A stretch of 64,000 bases of DNA from Streptomyces sp. S.PB5 (lineage in GTDB: Bacteria > Actinomycetota > Actinomycetes > Streptomycetales > Streptomycetaceae), in contig NZ_JAQMWP010000001.1 in NCBI RefSeq assembly GCF_030403745.1, forward strand, positions 558,001 through 622,000, read 5' to 3'. The notes below the pieces were generated by a model. That model was not told where the DNA came from, ran no database searches, and worked only from the letters and a program-made list of their open reading frames with translations. Positions 9,013-18,726 of this stretch are shown here, piece by piece (position 1 is the first letter of the stretch; each line of letters starts with the position of its first letter). The position numbers and the translations under genes were made by a program.

Positions 9013-10742
9013 GCATCCTCAACGAACCCCAGGGTGCCGCGGCAGAGTCCCACTACGCGGACGAACTGCCGGTCCGGCGCAAGCAGCCCGGCAACGTCGT
9101 GGTCAAGTGGCTCACCACCACTGACCACAAGACCATCGGTACGTTGTACCTGGTCACGTCGTTCGCGTTCTTCTGCATCGGTGGCGTGATGGCGCTCCTC
9201 ATGCGCGCCGAGTTGGCCCGTCCGGGTCTGCAGATCATGTCGAACGAGCAGTTCAACCAGGCGTTCACGATGCACGGCACGATCATGCTGCTGATGTTCG
9301 CGACGCCGCTGTTCGCCGGCTTCGCGAACTGGATCATGCCGCTGCAGATCGGCGCGCCGGACGTGGCGTTCCCGCGGCTGAACATGTTCGCCTACTGGCT
9401 GTACCTGTTCGGCTCGCTCATCGCGGTCGGCGGTTTCCTCACCCCGCAGGGCGCGGCCGACTTCGGCTGGTTCGCCTACAGCCCGCTGTCGGACGCGGTC
9501 CGCTCGCCGGGCATCGGCGCCGACATGTGGATCATGGGTCTGGCCTTCTCCGGCTTCGGCACCATCCTCGGCTCGGTCAACTTCATCACCACGATCATCT
9601 GCATGCGCGCACCGGGCATGACGATGTTCCGCATGCCGATCTTCGTGTGGAACGTGCTGCTGACCGCGGTCCTGGTCCTGCTCGCCTTCCCGGTCCTCGC
9701 GGCCGCGCTGTTCGCCCTGGAGGCGGACCGCAAGTTCGGGGCGCACATCTTCGACTCCGCCAACGGCGGGGCGCTGCTGTGGCAACACCTCTTCTGGTTC
9801 TTCGGCCATCCAGAGGTGTACATCATCGCGCTGCCGTTCTTCGGCATCATCTCCGAGGTCATCCCGGTCTTCTCCCGCAAGCCGATGTTCGGCTACATGG
9901 GCCTGATCGGCGCGACCATCGCGATCGCGGGTCTGTCCGTGACGGTGTGGGCGCACCACATGTACGTCACCGGCGGGGTGCTGCTGCCGTTCTTCTCCTT
10001 CATGACGTTCCTCATCGCCGTGCCAACGGGCGTGAAGTTCTTCAACTGGATCGGAACGATGTGGAAGGGCTCGTTGTCCTTCGAGACACCGATGCTCTGG
10101 GCGACCGGCTTCCTGATCACCTTCACCTTCGGTGGTCTGACCGGTGTCATCCTGGCCTCGCCGCCGATGGACTTCCACGTCTCGGACTCCTACTTCGTGG
10201 TGGCGCACTTCCACTACGTGGTGTTCGGCACCGTCGTCTTCGCGATGTTCTCCGGCTTCCACTTCTGGTGGCCGAAGATGACCGGCAAGATGCTCGACGA
10301 GCGCCTCGGCAAGATCACCTTCTGGACGCTGTTCATCGGCTTCCACGGCACCTTCCTGGTCCAGCACTGGCTGGGTGCCGAGGGCATGCCCCGTCGCTAC
10401 GCGGACTACCTCGCGGCCGACGGCTTCACCGCCCTGAACACGATCTCGACGATCAGCTCGTTCGTCCTCGGCGCGTCGATCCTGCCCTTCTTCTACAACG
10501 TGTGGAAGACGGCCAAGTACGGCAAGAAGATCGAGGTCGACGACCCGTGGGGCTACGGCCGTTCGCTCGAGTGGGCGACGTCCTGCCCGCCGCCGCGGCA
10601 CAACTTCCTCACCCTGCCGCGGATCCGCAGCGAATCCCCGGCGTTCGACCTGCACCACCCGGAGATCGCCGCGCTCGACCAGCTCGAGAACGCGCCTCAC
10701 GGTGAGAAGGCTCTCGCGGGCGGCAAGGAGGCCGGCAAGTGA
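9009..10742 (+). CDS. ctaD: Cytochrome c oxidase subunit I
   Basis: Catalytic subunit with heme a, heme a3 and CuB; reduces O2 to water and pumps protons. At 577 residues with about twelve membrane helices it has the normal size. The signature residues are seen: [10 protein letters not shown] (heme a ligand), [15 protein letters not shown] (CuB His and cross-linked Tyr), WAHHMYVTG (two CuB His) and [11 protein letters not shown] (heme a3/a ligands). The GTG start overlaps ctaC and the stop overlaps ctaF by 4 nt, giving a tight ctaCDF operon. Confidence 0.98.
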   Translation: MSILNEPQGAAAESHYADELPVRRKQPGNVVVKWLTTTDHKTIGTLYLVTSFAFFCIGGVMALLMRAELARPGLQIMSNEQFNQAFTMHGTIMLLMFATPLFAGFANWIMPLQIGAPDVAFPRLNMFAYWLYLFGSLIAVGGFLTPQGAADFGWFAYSPLSDAVRSPGIGADMWIMGLAFSGFGTILGSVNFITTIICMRAPGMTMFRMPIFVWNVLLTAVLVLLAFPVLAAALFALEADRKFGAHIFDSANGGALLWQHLFWFFGHPEVYIIALPFFGIISEVIPVFSRKPMFGYMGLIGATIAIAGLSVTVWAHHMYVTGGVLLPFFSFMTFLIAVPTGVKFFNWIGTMWKGSLSFETPMLWATGFLITFTFGGLTGVILASPPMDFHVSDSYFVVAHFHYVVFGTVVFAMFSGFHFWWPKMTGKMLDERLGKITFWTLFIGFHGTFLVQHWLGAEGMPRRYADYLAADGFTALNTISTISSFVLGASILPFFYNVWKTAKYGKKIEVDDPWGYGRSLEWATSCPPPRHNFLTLPRIRSESPAFDLHHPEIAALDQLENAPHGEKALAGGKEAGK

Positions 10743-11137
10743 AGATCCAGGGCAAGATGTTCATGTGGCTGAGCGTCTTCGTCCTCGCCATGGCGGTCGT
10801 CTATGGCGTGTGGTCGAAGGAGCCGGCCGGTACCACGGCCCTCTTCCTGGCGTTCGGTCTGTGCATCATGGTCGGCTTCTACCTGGGCTTCACGGCCCGG
10901 CGGGTCGACGCGGGCGCGCAGGACAACAAGGAGGCGGACGTCGCGGACGACGCCGGCGAGGTCGGGTTCTTCAGCCCACACAGCTGGCAGCCGCTGTCCC
11001 TCGCGGTCGGTGGCGCGCTCGCCTTCCTGTCGATCGCGATCGGCTGGTGGCTGATGTACTTCTCGGCGCCGCTGATCCTGGTCGGTCTGTGGGGCTGGGT
11101 CTTCGAGTACTACCGCGGTGAGAACCGCACCCAGTAG
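10739..11137 (+). CDS. ctaF: Cytochrome c oxidase subunit IV (actinobacterial)
   Basis: A small integral membrane subunit of the actinobacterial aa3 oxidase, needed for assembly or stability of the bc1-aa3 supercomplex. The 132 residues hold four hydrophobic helices: two near the N-terminus, a polar loop rich in Asp/Glu at ~60-78, then two more ending in [10 protein letters not shown]. The GTG start overlaps the ctaD stop by 4 nt. A terminator follows. Confidence 0.95.
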   Translation: MKIQGKMFMWLSVFVLAMAVVYGVWSKEPAGTTALFLAFGLCIMVGFYLGFTARRVDAGAQDNKEADVADDAGEVGFFSPHSWQPLSLAVGGALAFLSIAIGWWLMYFSAPLILVGLWGWVFEYYRGENRTQ

Positions 11138-11155
11138 CACGGCCTGAGCTCAACA

Positions 11156-11198
11156 GGAGCCCGGACACTCCGTCAGGAGGGTCCGGGCTCCCGCTTTT
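11156..11198 (+). terminator. Rho-independent terminator after ctaCDF
   Basis: A perfect 11-bp stem GGAGCCCGGAC / GTCCGGGCTCC (11156-11166 and 11181-11191) with a 14-nt loop is followed by CGCTTTTGC. It separates the oxidase operon from the L,D-transpeptidase gene. Confidence 0.85.
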
Positions 11199-11290
11199 GC
11201 AGCAGTTTCGGTAGCCGTTTGCCCCAATGCCGGTCACTCGTCCGCGCTACCCACCGCGCCGGTGCTGACAAAGCTTCCTAGCGTGAAGTC

Positions 11291-12568
11291 ATGAGCCAGA
11301 CCGTGTCTTACCGGAGCCCGCGTACGCGCACCGTCATCTCCTGTGCGCTGCTGGTCGTCGCCCTCACCGCGGGCGCCACCGCCTGCGGCGGCGACGGCAA
11401 CCCGCTGTCGGCGGCGCCGTATGACGCGGCGGACCAGATCGCCTTCAACGGCCCCTCGGGCGACGGGGAGAAGGCCGACCCGGACAAGCCGCTGGAGGTC
11501 ACAGCCGAGGACGACGACGGCCGCATCACGGACGTCACGGCCATGGACGCCACGGGACGCCATGTGGCGGGCGAACTCTCCGCCGACGGCTCCCGCTGGC
11601 ACAGCACCACCCCGCTGGCCGCCAGCGCCCACTACACGGTGCGGGTGAGCACCGAGGACGAGGACGGGGCGCCCGGCCGCCGGGTCCTCACCTTCGACAC
11701 CGGCAAGCCCCTCACCAAGAAGCGGCTGAAGGTCACCTTCGGCCCCAAGGCGGGCAAGTACGGCGTCGGCCAGCCCATCACGGCCGAACTCAGCAAGCCC
11801 GTCAAGGACAAGGCGCAGCGGGCCGTCGTCGAACGCGCCCTCAAGGTCGACTCGATGCCCGCCACCGAGGGCGCCTGGCACTGGGTGGACGACAAGGAGC
11901 TCCACTACCGGCCCAAGGAGTACTGGCCCGCCCACGCCACCATCCAGGTGCGCAGCAACCTGGACGGCATCAAGATCAGCGACCGGCTGTGGGGCGGCAA
12001 GGTCAAGCCCCTGAAGCTGACCACCGGCGACCGCGTCATCGCCGTGACGGACGCCTCGTCGCACTCCCTGACGTTCTACAGGAACGGCGAGGCGGTCAAC
12101 GAGATCCCGGTCACCACCGGCAAGCCCGGCTTCGAGACCCGCAACGGCGTCAAGGTCGTACTCGGCAGGGAGTACTTCGTACGGATGCGCGGCACCAGCA
12201 TCGGCATCGCCGAGGGCTCCCCGGAGTCGTACGACCTGCCCGTCTACTACGCCACCCGCCTCACCTGGAGCGGCGAGTACGTGCACGCCGCGCCCTGGTC
12301 CGTGGGCTCCCAGGGTTACGCGAACGTCAGCCACGGCTGCACCGGCATGAGCACCGGCAACGCCGAGTGGTTCTTCGACAACGTCCGCGAGGGCGACGTG
12401 GTCAAGGTCGTCAACTCGGACGGCGACACCATGGAGTCGTTCGGCAACGGCTTCGGCGACTGGAACCTCAGCTGGAAGAAGTGGCGCAAGGGCAGCGCCC
12501 TGGTGGGCGGCACACCGGAGGGCCCCAGCCCGGCGCAGAAGGCCAGGCTGAGGCCGGAGAGCGTATAG
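11291..12568 (+). CDS. L,D-transpeptidase lipoprotein (YkuD family)
   Basis: Cell-wall enzyme that makes 3-3 cross-links in peptidoglycan. The signal peptide ends in lipobox TACG-type LTAGATAC (Cys32), so it is likely membrane-anchored and exported. Residues ~45-250 form the Ig-like domains usual for mycobacterial-type LdtMt enzymes. The YkuD domain (~250-390) has HAAPWSVGSQGYANVSHGC, with catalytic Cys350 and both His of the family motif. TAGCGT ends 6 nt before the ATG with no Shine-Dalgarno, suggesting a leaderless transcript. It sits between two respiratory operons with no functional link apparent. Confidence 0.93.
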   Translation: MSQTVSYRSPRTRTVISCALLVVALTAGATACGGDGNPLSAAPYDAADQIAFNGPSGDGEKADPDKPLEVTAEDDDGRITDVTAMDATGRHVAGELSADGSRWHSTTPLAASAHYTVRVSTEDEDGAPGRRVLTFDTGKPLTKKRLKVTFGPKAGKYGVGQPITAELSKPVKDKAQRAVVERALKVDSMPATEGAWHWVDDKELHYRPKEYWPAHATIQVRSNLDGIKISDRLWGGKVKPLKLTTGDRVIAVTDASSHSLTFYRNGEAVNEIPVTTGKPGFETRNGVKVVLGREYFVRMRGTSIGIAEGSPESYDLPVYYATRLTWSGEYVHAAPWSVGSQGYANVSHGCTGMSTGNAEWFFDNVREGDVVKVVNSDGDTMESFGNGFGDWNLSWKKWRKGSALVGGTPEGPSPAQKARLRPESV

Positions 12569-12592
12569 AGCTGCCTCAGGGGCACGAACCCG

Positions 12593-12675
12593 AGGGGCGC
12601 GGGGCTGTGTCGATATGCGGCTCCGCCGCGTGGGCGCGACAAGCCACGATGGGCCCGCAGCCGCCCGCGAACCCC
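12593..12675 (+). repeat. Dispersed intergenic repeat, copy 2
   Basis: It begins AGGGGCGCGGGGCTGTGTCG and ends GCGAACCCC. A 7-bp hairpin ATGCGGC-TCC-GCCGCGT is flanked by TGTCG/CGACA and GGCT/AGCC arms. It lies between the convergent stops of the L,D-transpeptidase and receiver-like genes, where it could act as a bidirectional terminator. The other copies are at 7805 and 41854. Confidence 0.8.
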
Positions 12676-12688
12676 AGGACCCGTGCTC

Positions 12689-13090
12689 CTAGGCGCTCAG
12701 CGGCCTCTTCGCCCGCAGCAGAGAAGCCAACGCCGAGGCGAACTCAACGGGATCCACCGGATGCGTCACAGCCGCCTCCGCACGGCTCCACGTGGCCAGC
12801 CACGCGTCCTGCGGCCGGCCGATCAGCAGCAGCACCGGCGGCGCGCTGAAGACCTCGTCCTTGATCTGCCGGCACAGCCCCATGCCGCCCATGGGCACGG
12901 CCTCGCCGTCCAGGACGGCGACGTCGATCCCGCCCTTGTCCAGCTCGCTCACCACCGCCGCAGGCGTAGCGCACTCCACGAACTCGACCAACGGCACATC
13001 GGGAGCCGGTCGCCTGCCGGAGGCGAGCCGCACCTGCTCGCGGGTGCCTGCGTCATCGCTGTAGACCAGCACCGTGGCGGTCGCCTGCAT
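12689..13090 (-). CDS. Receiver-like (CheY-fold) protein without output domain
   Basis: A 133-residue protein resembling a response-regulator receiver domain: VLVYSDD at strand 1, a DVAVLDGE segment where the phosphoacceptor Asp would lie, and VLLLIGRPQD at strand 4. There is no DNA-binding domain. The usual acidic pair and conserved Lys are only partly kept, so phosphorylation is uncertain and it may be a pseudo-receiver. ATG 13090 is preferred over ATG 13108 because GGAGGA lies 4-9 nt before it, while nothing precedes 13108. No histidine kinase is adjacent. Its place beside ctaE is conserved in streptomycetes as I recall. Confidence 0.75.
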   Translation of the reverse strand: MQATATVLVYSDDAGTREQVRLASGRRPAPDVPLVEFVECATPAAVVSELDKGGIDVAVLDGEAVPMGGMGLCRQIKDEVFSAPPVLLLIGRPQDAWLATWSRAEAAVTHPVDPVEFASALASLLRAKRPLSA

Positions 13091-13250
13091 CGTTCCTCCG
13101 CGCGTCATTGGTCGGGTACCGATGCGGCGGATGCTACCCCCTTGAACACGCCGTCAACACCCGCTTGAACACCCCTGCGATGGGCCATCCGGGCAGTACA
13201 CACGTGCCGAACACTCCGAACGGCACCCCCCGGAGTGAGGGCGGGATAAG

Positions 13251-13271
13251 CGACCGACATAATGTCGGTCG
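13251..13271. promoter_or_regulatory. 21-bp perfect palindrome over the ctaE start
   Basis: CGACCGACAT, one central A, then ATGTCGGTCG: a perfect 10-bp inverted repeat whose right half contains the annotated ATG. TAATGT at its centre (13260-13265) could be a -10 element for a transcript starting near GTG 13271. It may be an operator or an mRNA hairpin masking the start. Confidence 0.55.
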
Positions 13272-13882
13272 TGGCGACAGCAACGACAGTAGAAACCGGG
13301 CACGCGCACCCGTCGGTCAACCGGCCGAACCTCACCAGCGTCGGAACCATCATCTGGCTGAGTTCCGAGCTGATGTTCTTCGCGGCCCTCTTCGCGATGT
13401 ACTTCACCCTCCGATCGGTGACCGGTCCCGACTTCTGGAAGGAGAAGGCAGACCTTCTGAACTTCCCCTTCTCGGCGACCAACACCACGATCCTGGTGCT
13501 CTCCTCCCTCACCTGCCAGCTCGGCGTGTTCGCCGCCGAGCGCGGTGATGTGAAGAAGCTCCGGATGTGGTTCATCGTCACGTTCGTGATGGGTGCGATC
13601 TTCATCGGCGGGCAGGTGTACGAGTACACCGAGCTGGTCAAGAAGGACGGGCTCTCGCTCTCCTCCGACCCGTACGGCTCGGTCTTCTACCTGACCACCG
13701 GCTTCCACGGCCTGCACGTGACGGGTGGCCTCATCGCCTTCCTGTTCGTCCTCGGTCGCACGTACGCGGCCAAGAGGTTCACTCACGAGCAGGCGACCGC
13801 CGCCATCGTCGTGTCCTACTACTGGCACTTCGTCGATGTCGTCTGGATCGGCCTCTTCGCCACGATCTACATGATCAAGTAG
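13262..13882 (+). CDS. ctaE: Cytochrome c oxidase subunit III
   Basis: Non-catalytic core subunit of the aa3 oxidase, five membrane helices, 206 residues (the normal bacterial short form). Family features include [28 protein letters not shown] helix 1 (here [19 protein letters not shown]), [10 protein letters not shown], and the C-terminal [14 protein letters not shown]. No Shine-Dalgarno precedes the ATG, which sits in a palindrome; an in-frame GTG three codons later (13271) is an alternative start. It leads the ctaE-qcrCAB cluster, as in other actinobacteria. Confidence 0.95.
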   Translation: MSVVATATTVETGHAHPSVNRPNLTSVGTIIWLSSELMFFAALFAMYFTLRSVTGPDFWKEKADLLNFPFSATNTTILVLSSLTCQLGVFAAERGDVKKLRMWFIVTFVMGAIFIGGQVYEYTELVKKDGLSLSSDPYGSVFYLTTGFHGLHVTGGLIAFLFVLGRTYAAKRFTHEQATAAIVVSYYWHFVDVVWIGLFATIYMIK

Positions 13883-13944
13883 CCGGGCCCGCTCCCGACA
13901 TTCCAGAAGCATCGACGCAGAAGATCCTGACACCGGGGTAATCC

Positions 13945-14754
13945 GTGAAAAAGCTCTCCGCACGACGACGCCATCCGCTGGCGGCGGTCGTCGTCCTACT
14001 CCTCGCGCTGGCGTGCACGGGGGGGCTGTACGCCGTGTTCGCGCCCGCGGACAAGGCGCAGGCCGATGAAACAGCCCAGTCCCTGACCATCGACGAGGGC
14101 AAGAAGCTCTACGCCGTGGGCTGCGCCAGCTGCCACGGCACCGGTGGGCAGGGCACCACCGACGGCCCGAGCCTCGTGGGTGTGGGCGCCGCCGCCGTCG
14201 ACTTCCAGGTCGGCACCGGCCGTATGCCGGCCCAGCAGCCCGGCGCGCAGGTCCCGCGCAAGAAGGTCATCTACACGCAGGCCGAGATCGACCAGCTCGC
14301 CGCGTACATCTCCTCGCTGGGTGCCGGTCCGGCCGTCCCGACGAAGAACGAGTACAGCCCGGAGGGCGCGGACATCGCCAAGGGCGGCGAGCTGTTCCGC
14401 ACCAACTGCGCGCAGTGCCACAACTTCACCGGCAAGGGCGGTGCGCTGACGCACGGCAAGTTCGCGCCGACGCTCGAGGGTGTCGACCCGAAGCACATCT
14501 ACGAGGCCATGCAGACCGGCCCGCAGAACATGCCTTCGTTCCCCGACACCACGCTGTCGGAGCAGAACAAGAAGGACATCATCGCGTACCTCGACGCGGT
14601 CAACGGTGACGACACCGAGAGCCCCGGCGGTCTTGAGCTGGGCGGTCTCGGTCCGGTCAGCGAGGGCCTGTTCGCCTGGATCTTCGGACTCGGCGCGCTG
14701 ATCGCGGTCGCCGTCTGGGTCGCCGCTCGGACCGCAAAGGCCAAGAAGTCATGA
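13945..14754 (+). CDS. qcrC: Ubiquinol/menaquinol-cytochrome c reductase, diheme cytochrome c subunit
   Basis: In actinobacteria this membrane-bound diheme cytochrome replaces both cytochrome c1 and soluble cytochrome c, carrying electrons straight to the oxidase CuA. An N-terminal signal/anchor (HPLAAVVVLLLALACTGG) precedes two cytochrome c domains with heme sites CASCH (60-64) and CAQCH (155-159). A C-terminal helix (LFAWIFGLGALIAVAVWV) anchors it. GTG start. The stop overlaps qcrA by 4 nt. Confidence 0.97.
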   Translation: MKKLSARRRHPLAAVVVLLLALACTGGLYAVFAPADKAQADETAQSLTIDEGKKLYAVGCASCHGTGGQGTTDGPSLVGVGAAAVDFQVGTGRMPAQQPGAQVPRKKVIYTQAEIDQLAAYISSLGAGPAVPTKNEYSPEGADIAKGGELFRTNCAQCHNFTGKGGALTHGKFAPTLEGVDPKHIYEAMQTGPQNMPSFPDTTLSEQNKKDIIAYLDAVNGDDTESPGGLELGGLGPVSEGLFAWIFGLGALIAVAVWVAARTAKAKKS

Positions 14755-15806
14755 GTAGCCAAGACATTCCAGAAGAGAACCTGCCCGCTGAGCAGGACGC
14801 CCACGGTGCGGTAAGCGTCGCGGACGACAAGGATCCCTTCGCCGATCCCGGTCTGCCGCCCCACGAGCACCGTGTCCAGGACATCGACGAGCGGGCCGCC
14901 AGGCGGTCCGAGCGTGCGGTCGCCATGCTGTTCACGCTGTCGATGCTGGCCACGGTCGCCTTCATCGCCTCGTACGTGGCGATCCCGCACGACAAGTCGA
15001 TCTACGTCTTCACGATCGGTCACATCAACGCGCTGAACTTCGCGCTGGGCCTGACGCTCGGCGTCGCGCTCTTCGCGATCGGCGCGGGCGCGGTCCACTG
15101 GGCCCGCACCCTGATGTCCGACGAGGAGATCGCCGACGAGCGTCACCCGATCGAGGCGTCGCCCGAGGTCCGTGCGAAGGTCCACGCGGACTTCAAGCAG
15201 GGCGCCAAGGAGTCCGCGATCGGCCGTCGCAAGCTGATCCGCAACACGATGCTGGGCGCGCTCACCCTGGTGCCGCTCTCCGGCGTCGTGCTCCTGCGCG
15301 ACCTCGGTCCGCTGCCGGGCACCAAGCTCCGCCACACCATGTGGAAGAAGGGGCTGATGCTCGTCAACATGAACACCAACGAGCCGCTGCGCCCCTCGGA
15401 CGTCGCGGTCGGGTCGCTCACCTTCGCCAAGCCCGAGGGCCTGGAGGAGCACGACCACGAGTTCCAGACCGAGATCGCCAAGGCCGCCCTGATGATCGTC
15501 CGCATCCAGCCGGACAACATCAAGGACAAGCGCGAGCTCGAGTGGTCGCACGAGGGCATCGTCGCGTACTCGAAGATCTGCACCCACGTCGGTTGCCCGA
15601 TCTCCCTGTACGAGCAGCAGACGCACCACGTGCTCTGCCCCTGCCACCAGTCCACCTTCGACCTCTCCGACGGCGCCCGGGTGATCTTCGGCCCCGCCGG
15701 TCACGCCCTGCCGCAGCTGCGCATCGGTGTGAACGAGGAGGGCTACCTCGAGGCGCTCGGCGACTTCGAAGAGCCCGTCGGTCCTGCCTTCTGGGAGCGC
15801 GGATGA
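14751..15806 (+). CDS. qcrA: Rieske iron-sulfur subunit of the bc1 complex
   Basis: Carries the [2Fe-2S] cluster that takes the first electron from menaquinol. The 351 residues include the actinobacterial N-terminal extension with three hydrophobic segments (around residues 60-80, 85-110 and 165-185) rather than the single helix of mitochondria. The Rieske domain contains CTHVGC (from Cys277) and CPCHQS, supplying two Cys and two His ligands. It starts at ATG 14751, overlapping the qcrC stop, and its stop overlaps qcrB. Confidence 0.97.
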   Translation: MSSQDIPEENLPAEQDAHGAVSVADDKDPFADPGLPPHEHRVQDIDERAARRSERAVAMLFTLSMLATVAFIASYVAIPHDKSIYVFTIGHINALNFALGLTLGVALFAIGAGAVHWARTLMSDEEIADERHPIEASPEVRAKVHADFKQGAKESAIGRRKLIRNTMLGALTLVPLSGVVLLRDLGPLPGTKLRHTMWKKGLMLVNMNTNEPLRPSDVAVGSLTFAKPEGLEEHDHEFQTEIAKAALMIVRIQPDNIKDKRELEWSHEGIVAYSKICTHVGCPISLYEQQTHHVLCPCHQSTFDLSDGARVIFGPAGHALPQLRIGVNEEGYLEALGDFEEPVGPAFWERG

Positions 15807-17446
15807 GCACCAACGAGACAGCCGCGAGCACTGAGCAGCGGCGCGGAAAAGCCCCGGCCGGTGAGCGCGTCGCCGACTGGGCCGACGGCCGGCTGGGGAT
15901 CTACTCCCTGGCCAAGGCCAACATGCGCAAGATCTTCCCCGACCACTGGTCGTTCATGCTGGGTGAGATCTGCCTGTACAGCTTCATCATCATCATCCTC
16001 ACGGGTGTGTATCTGACGCTGTTCTTCCACCCGTCGATGAACGAGGTGGAGTACCACGGCAGTTACGTCCCGCTGCAGGGACAGCTGATGTCCGAGGCGT
16101 TCAACTCGACCATGCACATCTCCTTCGATGTGCGCGGTGGTCTGCTGATCCGGCAGATCCACCACTGGGCGGCGCTGATCTTCCTCGCCGGCATGTTCGT
16201 GCACATGATGCGTGTGTTCTTCACGGGTGCGTTCCGCAAGCCGCGTGAGGTCAACTGGCTGTTCGGTTTCCTGCTGTTCGTCCTGGGCATGTTCACCGGC
16301 TTCACCGGCTACTCGCTCCCGGACGACCTGCTCTCCGGCACCGGTGTGCGCTTCATGGAGGGCGCGGTGCTGTCCGTGCCGATCGTCGGCACGTACCTGT
16401 CGTTCTTCCTGTTCGGCGGCGAGTTCCCCGGCGGCGACTTCGTGGCCCGGTTCTACTCGGTCCACATCCTGCTGCTGCCGGGCATCATGCTCGGCCTGGT
16501 GGTGGCCCACCTGATCCTGGTCTTCTACCACAAGCACACGCAGTTCGCGGGCCCCGGAAAGACCAACAACAACGTGGTCGGCATGCCGCTGCTGCCGGTC
16601 TACATGGCCAAGGCCGGAGGCTTCTTCTTCCTGGTCTTCGGTGTCATCGCGGCCATCTCGGCGATCGCCTCGATCAACCCGATCTGGTCCATGGGCCCCT
16701 ACCGTCCGGACCAGGTGTCCACGGGCGCCCAGCCCGACTGGTACATGGGCTTCTCCGAGGGCCTGATCCGTGTCATGCCGGGCTGGGAGATCGACTTCTG
16801 GGGTCACACGCTCGTCCTGGGTGTGTTCATCCCGCTGATGATCTTCCCGCTGGTCCTGGTCGCGATCGCGGTCTACCCGTTCATCGAGGCCTGGGTCACC
16901 GGCGACAAGCGCGAGCACCACATCCTGGACCGCCCGCGCAACGCCCCGACGCGCACCGCCTTCGGTGTCGCGTGGATCACCTGGTACATGGTGCTGCTCA
17001 TCGGTGGTGGCAACGACCTCTGGGCCACGCACTTCCACCTGTCGATCAACGCCATCACCTGGTTCGTCCGGATCGCGTTCTTCGTCGCCCCGGTCCTCGC
17101 GTTCATCGTCACCAAGCGGATCTGCCTCGGCCTCCAGCGCCGTGACAAGGACAAGGTGCTGCACGGCCGCGAGTCCGGCATCATCAAGCGCCTGCCGCAC
17201 GGTGAGTTCATCGAGGTGCACGAGCCGCTCAGCCAGGACGCGCTGCACACGCTCACCGCGCACGAGCAGTACGAGCCGGTCGCGATCGGCGCCACGGTCG
17301 ACGAGAACGGCGTCGAGCGCAAGGTGAAGGGTTCCGAGAAGCTGCGCGCCAAGCTGAGCAAGGCGTACTACGGCGAGGACTCCCAGATCCCCAAGCCGAC
17401 CGTCGAGGAGTACAAGGAGATCACGAGCGGCCACGGCCACCACTGA
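15803..17446 (+). CDS. qcrB: Cytochrome b subunit of the bc1 complex
   Basis: Membrane core with two b hemes and the quinol oxidation and reduction sites. It has 547 residues, longer than classical cytochrome b because of a C-terminal cytosolic extension typical of actinobacteria ([22 protein letters not shown] onward in part). Paired heme histidines occur in helices around [12 protein letters not shown] and [16 protein letters not shown]. The Qo-site PEW loop reads PDWY here, as in actinobacteria. ATG 15803 overlaps the qcrA stop, and a longer upstream open frame is antisense-like coding noise within qcrA. Confidence 0.97.
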   Translation: MSTNETAASTEQRRGKAPAGERVADWADGRLGIYSLAKANMRKIFPDHWSFMLGEICLYSFIIIILTGVYLTLFFHPSMNEVEYHGSYVPLQGQLMSEAFNSTMHISFDVRGGLLIRQIHHWAALIFLAGMFVHMMRVFFTGAFRKPREVNWLFGFLLFVLGMFTGFTGYSLPDDLLSGTGVRFMEGAVLSVPIVGTYLSFFLFGGEFPGGDFVARFYSVHILLLPGIMLGLVVAHLILVFYHKHTQFAGPGKTNNNVVGMPLLPVYMAKAGGFFFLVFGVIAAISAIASINPIWSMGPYRPDQVSTGAQPDWYMGFSEGLIRVMPGWEIDFWGHTLVLGVFIPLMIFPLVLVAIAVYPFIEAWVTGDKREHHILDRPRNAPTRTAFGVAWITWYMVLLIGGGNDLWATHFHLSINAITWFVRIAFFVAPVLAFIVTKRICLGLQRRDKDKVLHGRESGIIKRLPHGEFIEVHEPLSQDALHTLTAHEQYEPVAIGATVDENGVERKVKGSEKLRAKLSKAYYGEDSQIPKPTVEEYKEITSGHGHH

Positions 17447-17471
17447 TCGCTGCGCTCGCCACGCGCGGAGC

Positions 17472-17509
17472 AAGGGCCCCCGTCCGGTCTTCGGACGGGG
17501 GCCCTTCTT
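17472..17509 (+). terminator. Strong hairpin terminator after qcrB
   Basis: A perfect 15-bp stem (AAGGGCCCCCGTCCG and its complement, 17472-17486 and 17492-17506) with a 5-nt loop, then TTC. It ends the ctaE-qcrCAB transcription unit. Confidence 0.9.
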
Positions 17510-17586
17510 CATGCCCTGAGCTGGATAGGGTGGGCTGCACGCCCTTGTGCGAACACACACCTTCTACGACACCCAGGAGCGGCCTT

Positions 17587-18651
17587 ATGAGCGCTGTGAC
17601 CCCCGCTGGAGGCGACACCGCGGCGGGCCGTTCCTGGCCCGAGGTGCTGAACGCCCTGCTGTACGGCCGGGACCAGAGCGCGGACGCCACGGCCTGGGCG
17701 ATGGACCAGATCATGCGCGGCGAGGCGACCGACGCGCAGATCGCCGGGTTCGTGGTGGCGCTGCGGGCCAAGGGCGAGACCGTGGAGGAGATCACCGGCC
17801 TGGTCCGGGCGATGTACGAGCACGCCAATGTGATCGAGGTGTCCGGTCGGACCGTCGACATCGTCGGCACGGGCGGCGACGGCGCCAAGACGGTGAACAT
17901 CTCCACGATGTCCTCCCTCGTGGTGGCCGGCACCGGCGCGAAGGTCGTCAAGCACGGCAACCGCGCGGCCTCGTCCGCGTCCGGTTCCTCGGACGTCCTG
18001 GAGAAGCTCGGCGTCAACCTCGACCTGACCCCGAAGCGGGTCGCCGAGGTGGCCGAGGAGGCGGGGATCACCTTCTGCTTCGCCATCAAGTTCCACCCGG
18101 CACTGCGTCACGCGGGCGCCGCCCGCGGCCAGTTGGGCATCCGCACGGTGTTCAACGCCCTCGGCCCGCTCACCAACCCGGCGAAGGTGAAGGCCCAGGC
18201 GGTGGGCGTGGCCGATCCGCTGATGGCGCCGATCGTCGCCGGTGTCTTCGCCGAGCGCGGCAACTCCTCCCTCGTCTTCCGCGGTGACGACGGCCTCGAC
18301 GAGCTGACGACGACGGCCACCTCCCACGTCTGGATCGTCCGGGACGGCAAGGTCACCGAGGAGACCTTCGACCCGCGGGACGTCGGCATCGAGCTGGTTC
18401 CGGTGGAGGCACTGCGGGGCGGCGACCCGGCGCACAACGCGGAGGTCGCCCGGCGGCTGCTCGACGGTGAGACGGGCCCGGTCCGGGACGCCGTCGTCCT
18501 GAACTCGGCGGCCGCCCTCGTCGCCCTGGACCCGACCGGTGCCCCGCTCGCCGAGCAGATCCGCGCCGGCATGGCCAAGGCGGCGGAGTCGATCGACTCG
18601 GGCGCCGCCAAGCGGACGCTGGAGCGCTGGGTGGCGGCCAGCAACGCCTGA
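17587..18651 (+). CDS. trpD: Anthranilate phosphoribosyltransferase
   Basis: Transfers phosphoribose from PRPP to anthranilate, second step of tryptophan synthesis. The 354 residues have the PRPP-binding [14 protein letters not shown] motif, the [15 protein letters not shown] segment and FLFA-type [16 protein letters not shown] 17587 has AGGAGC about 7-11 nt upstream; a longer in-frame extension lacks support. TAGGGT at 17526-17531 could be its -10. It is monocistronic and remote from any trp operon, but the window also holds an anthranilate synthase and a DAHP synthase. The same location next to qcrB is found in mycobacteria. Confidence 0.95.
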   Translation: MSAVTPAGGDTAAGRSWPEVLNALLYGRDQSADATAWAMDQIMRGEATDAQIAGFVVALRAKGETVEEITGLVRAMYEHANVIEVSGRTVDIVGTGGDGAKTVNISTMSSLVVAGTGAKVVKHGNRAASSASGSSDVLEKLGVNLDLTPKRVAEVAEEAGITFCFAIKFHPALRHAGAARGQLGIRTVFNALGPLTNPAKVKAQAVGVADPLMAPIVAGVFAERGNSSLVFRGDDGLDELTTTATSHVWIVRDGKVTEETFDPRDVGIELVPVEALRGGDPAHNAEVARRLLDGETGPVRDAVVLNSAAALVALDPTGAPLAEQIRAGMAKAAESIDSGAAKRTLERWVAASNA

Positions 18652-18662
18652 GGTCCACCGAG

Positions 18663-18700
18663 CGTCGTCCCGCGATCCGGACACGGGTTGCGGGACGACG
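18663..18700 (+). terminator. Hairpin terminator after trpD
   Basis: An 11-bp perfect inverted repeat, CGTCGTCCCGC (18663-18673) and GCGGGACGACG (18690-18700). Its 3' arm overlaps the -35 region proposed for the SAM-IV leader transcript. Confidence 0.75.
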
Positions 18701-18717
18701 ATCACCTCACGTACGTT
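18688..18717 (+). promoter_or_regulatory. Promoter of the SAM-IV leader transcript
   Basis: TTGCGG, 18 nt, TACGTT; the predicted start would fall around 18724, directly before the first paired element of the riboswitch at 18727. The placement supports the call, the hexamers are imperfect. Confidence 0.45.
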
Positions 18718-18726
18718 CCTGTACCA

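Noticed and set aside
8949..10700. 583-codon open frame antisense to ctaD
   Set aside because: Arg/Glu/His-rich shadow of an unmistakable oxidase subunit I gene.
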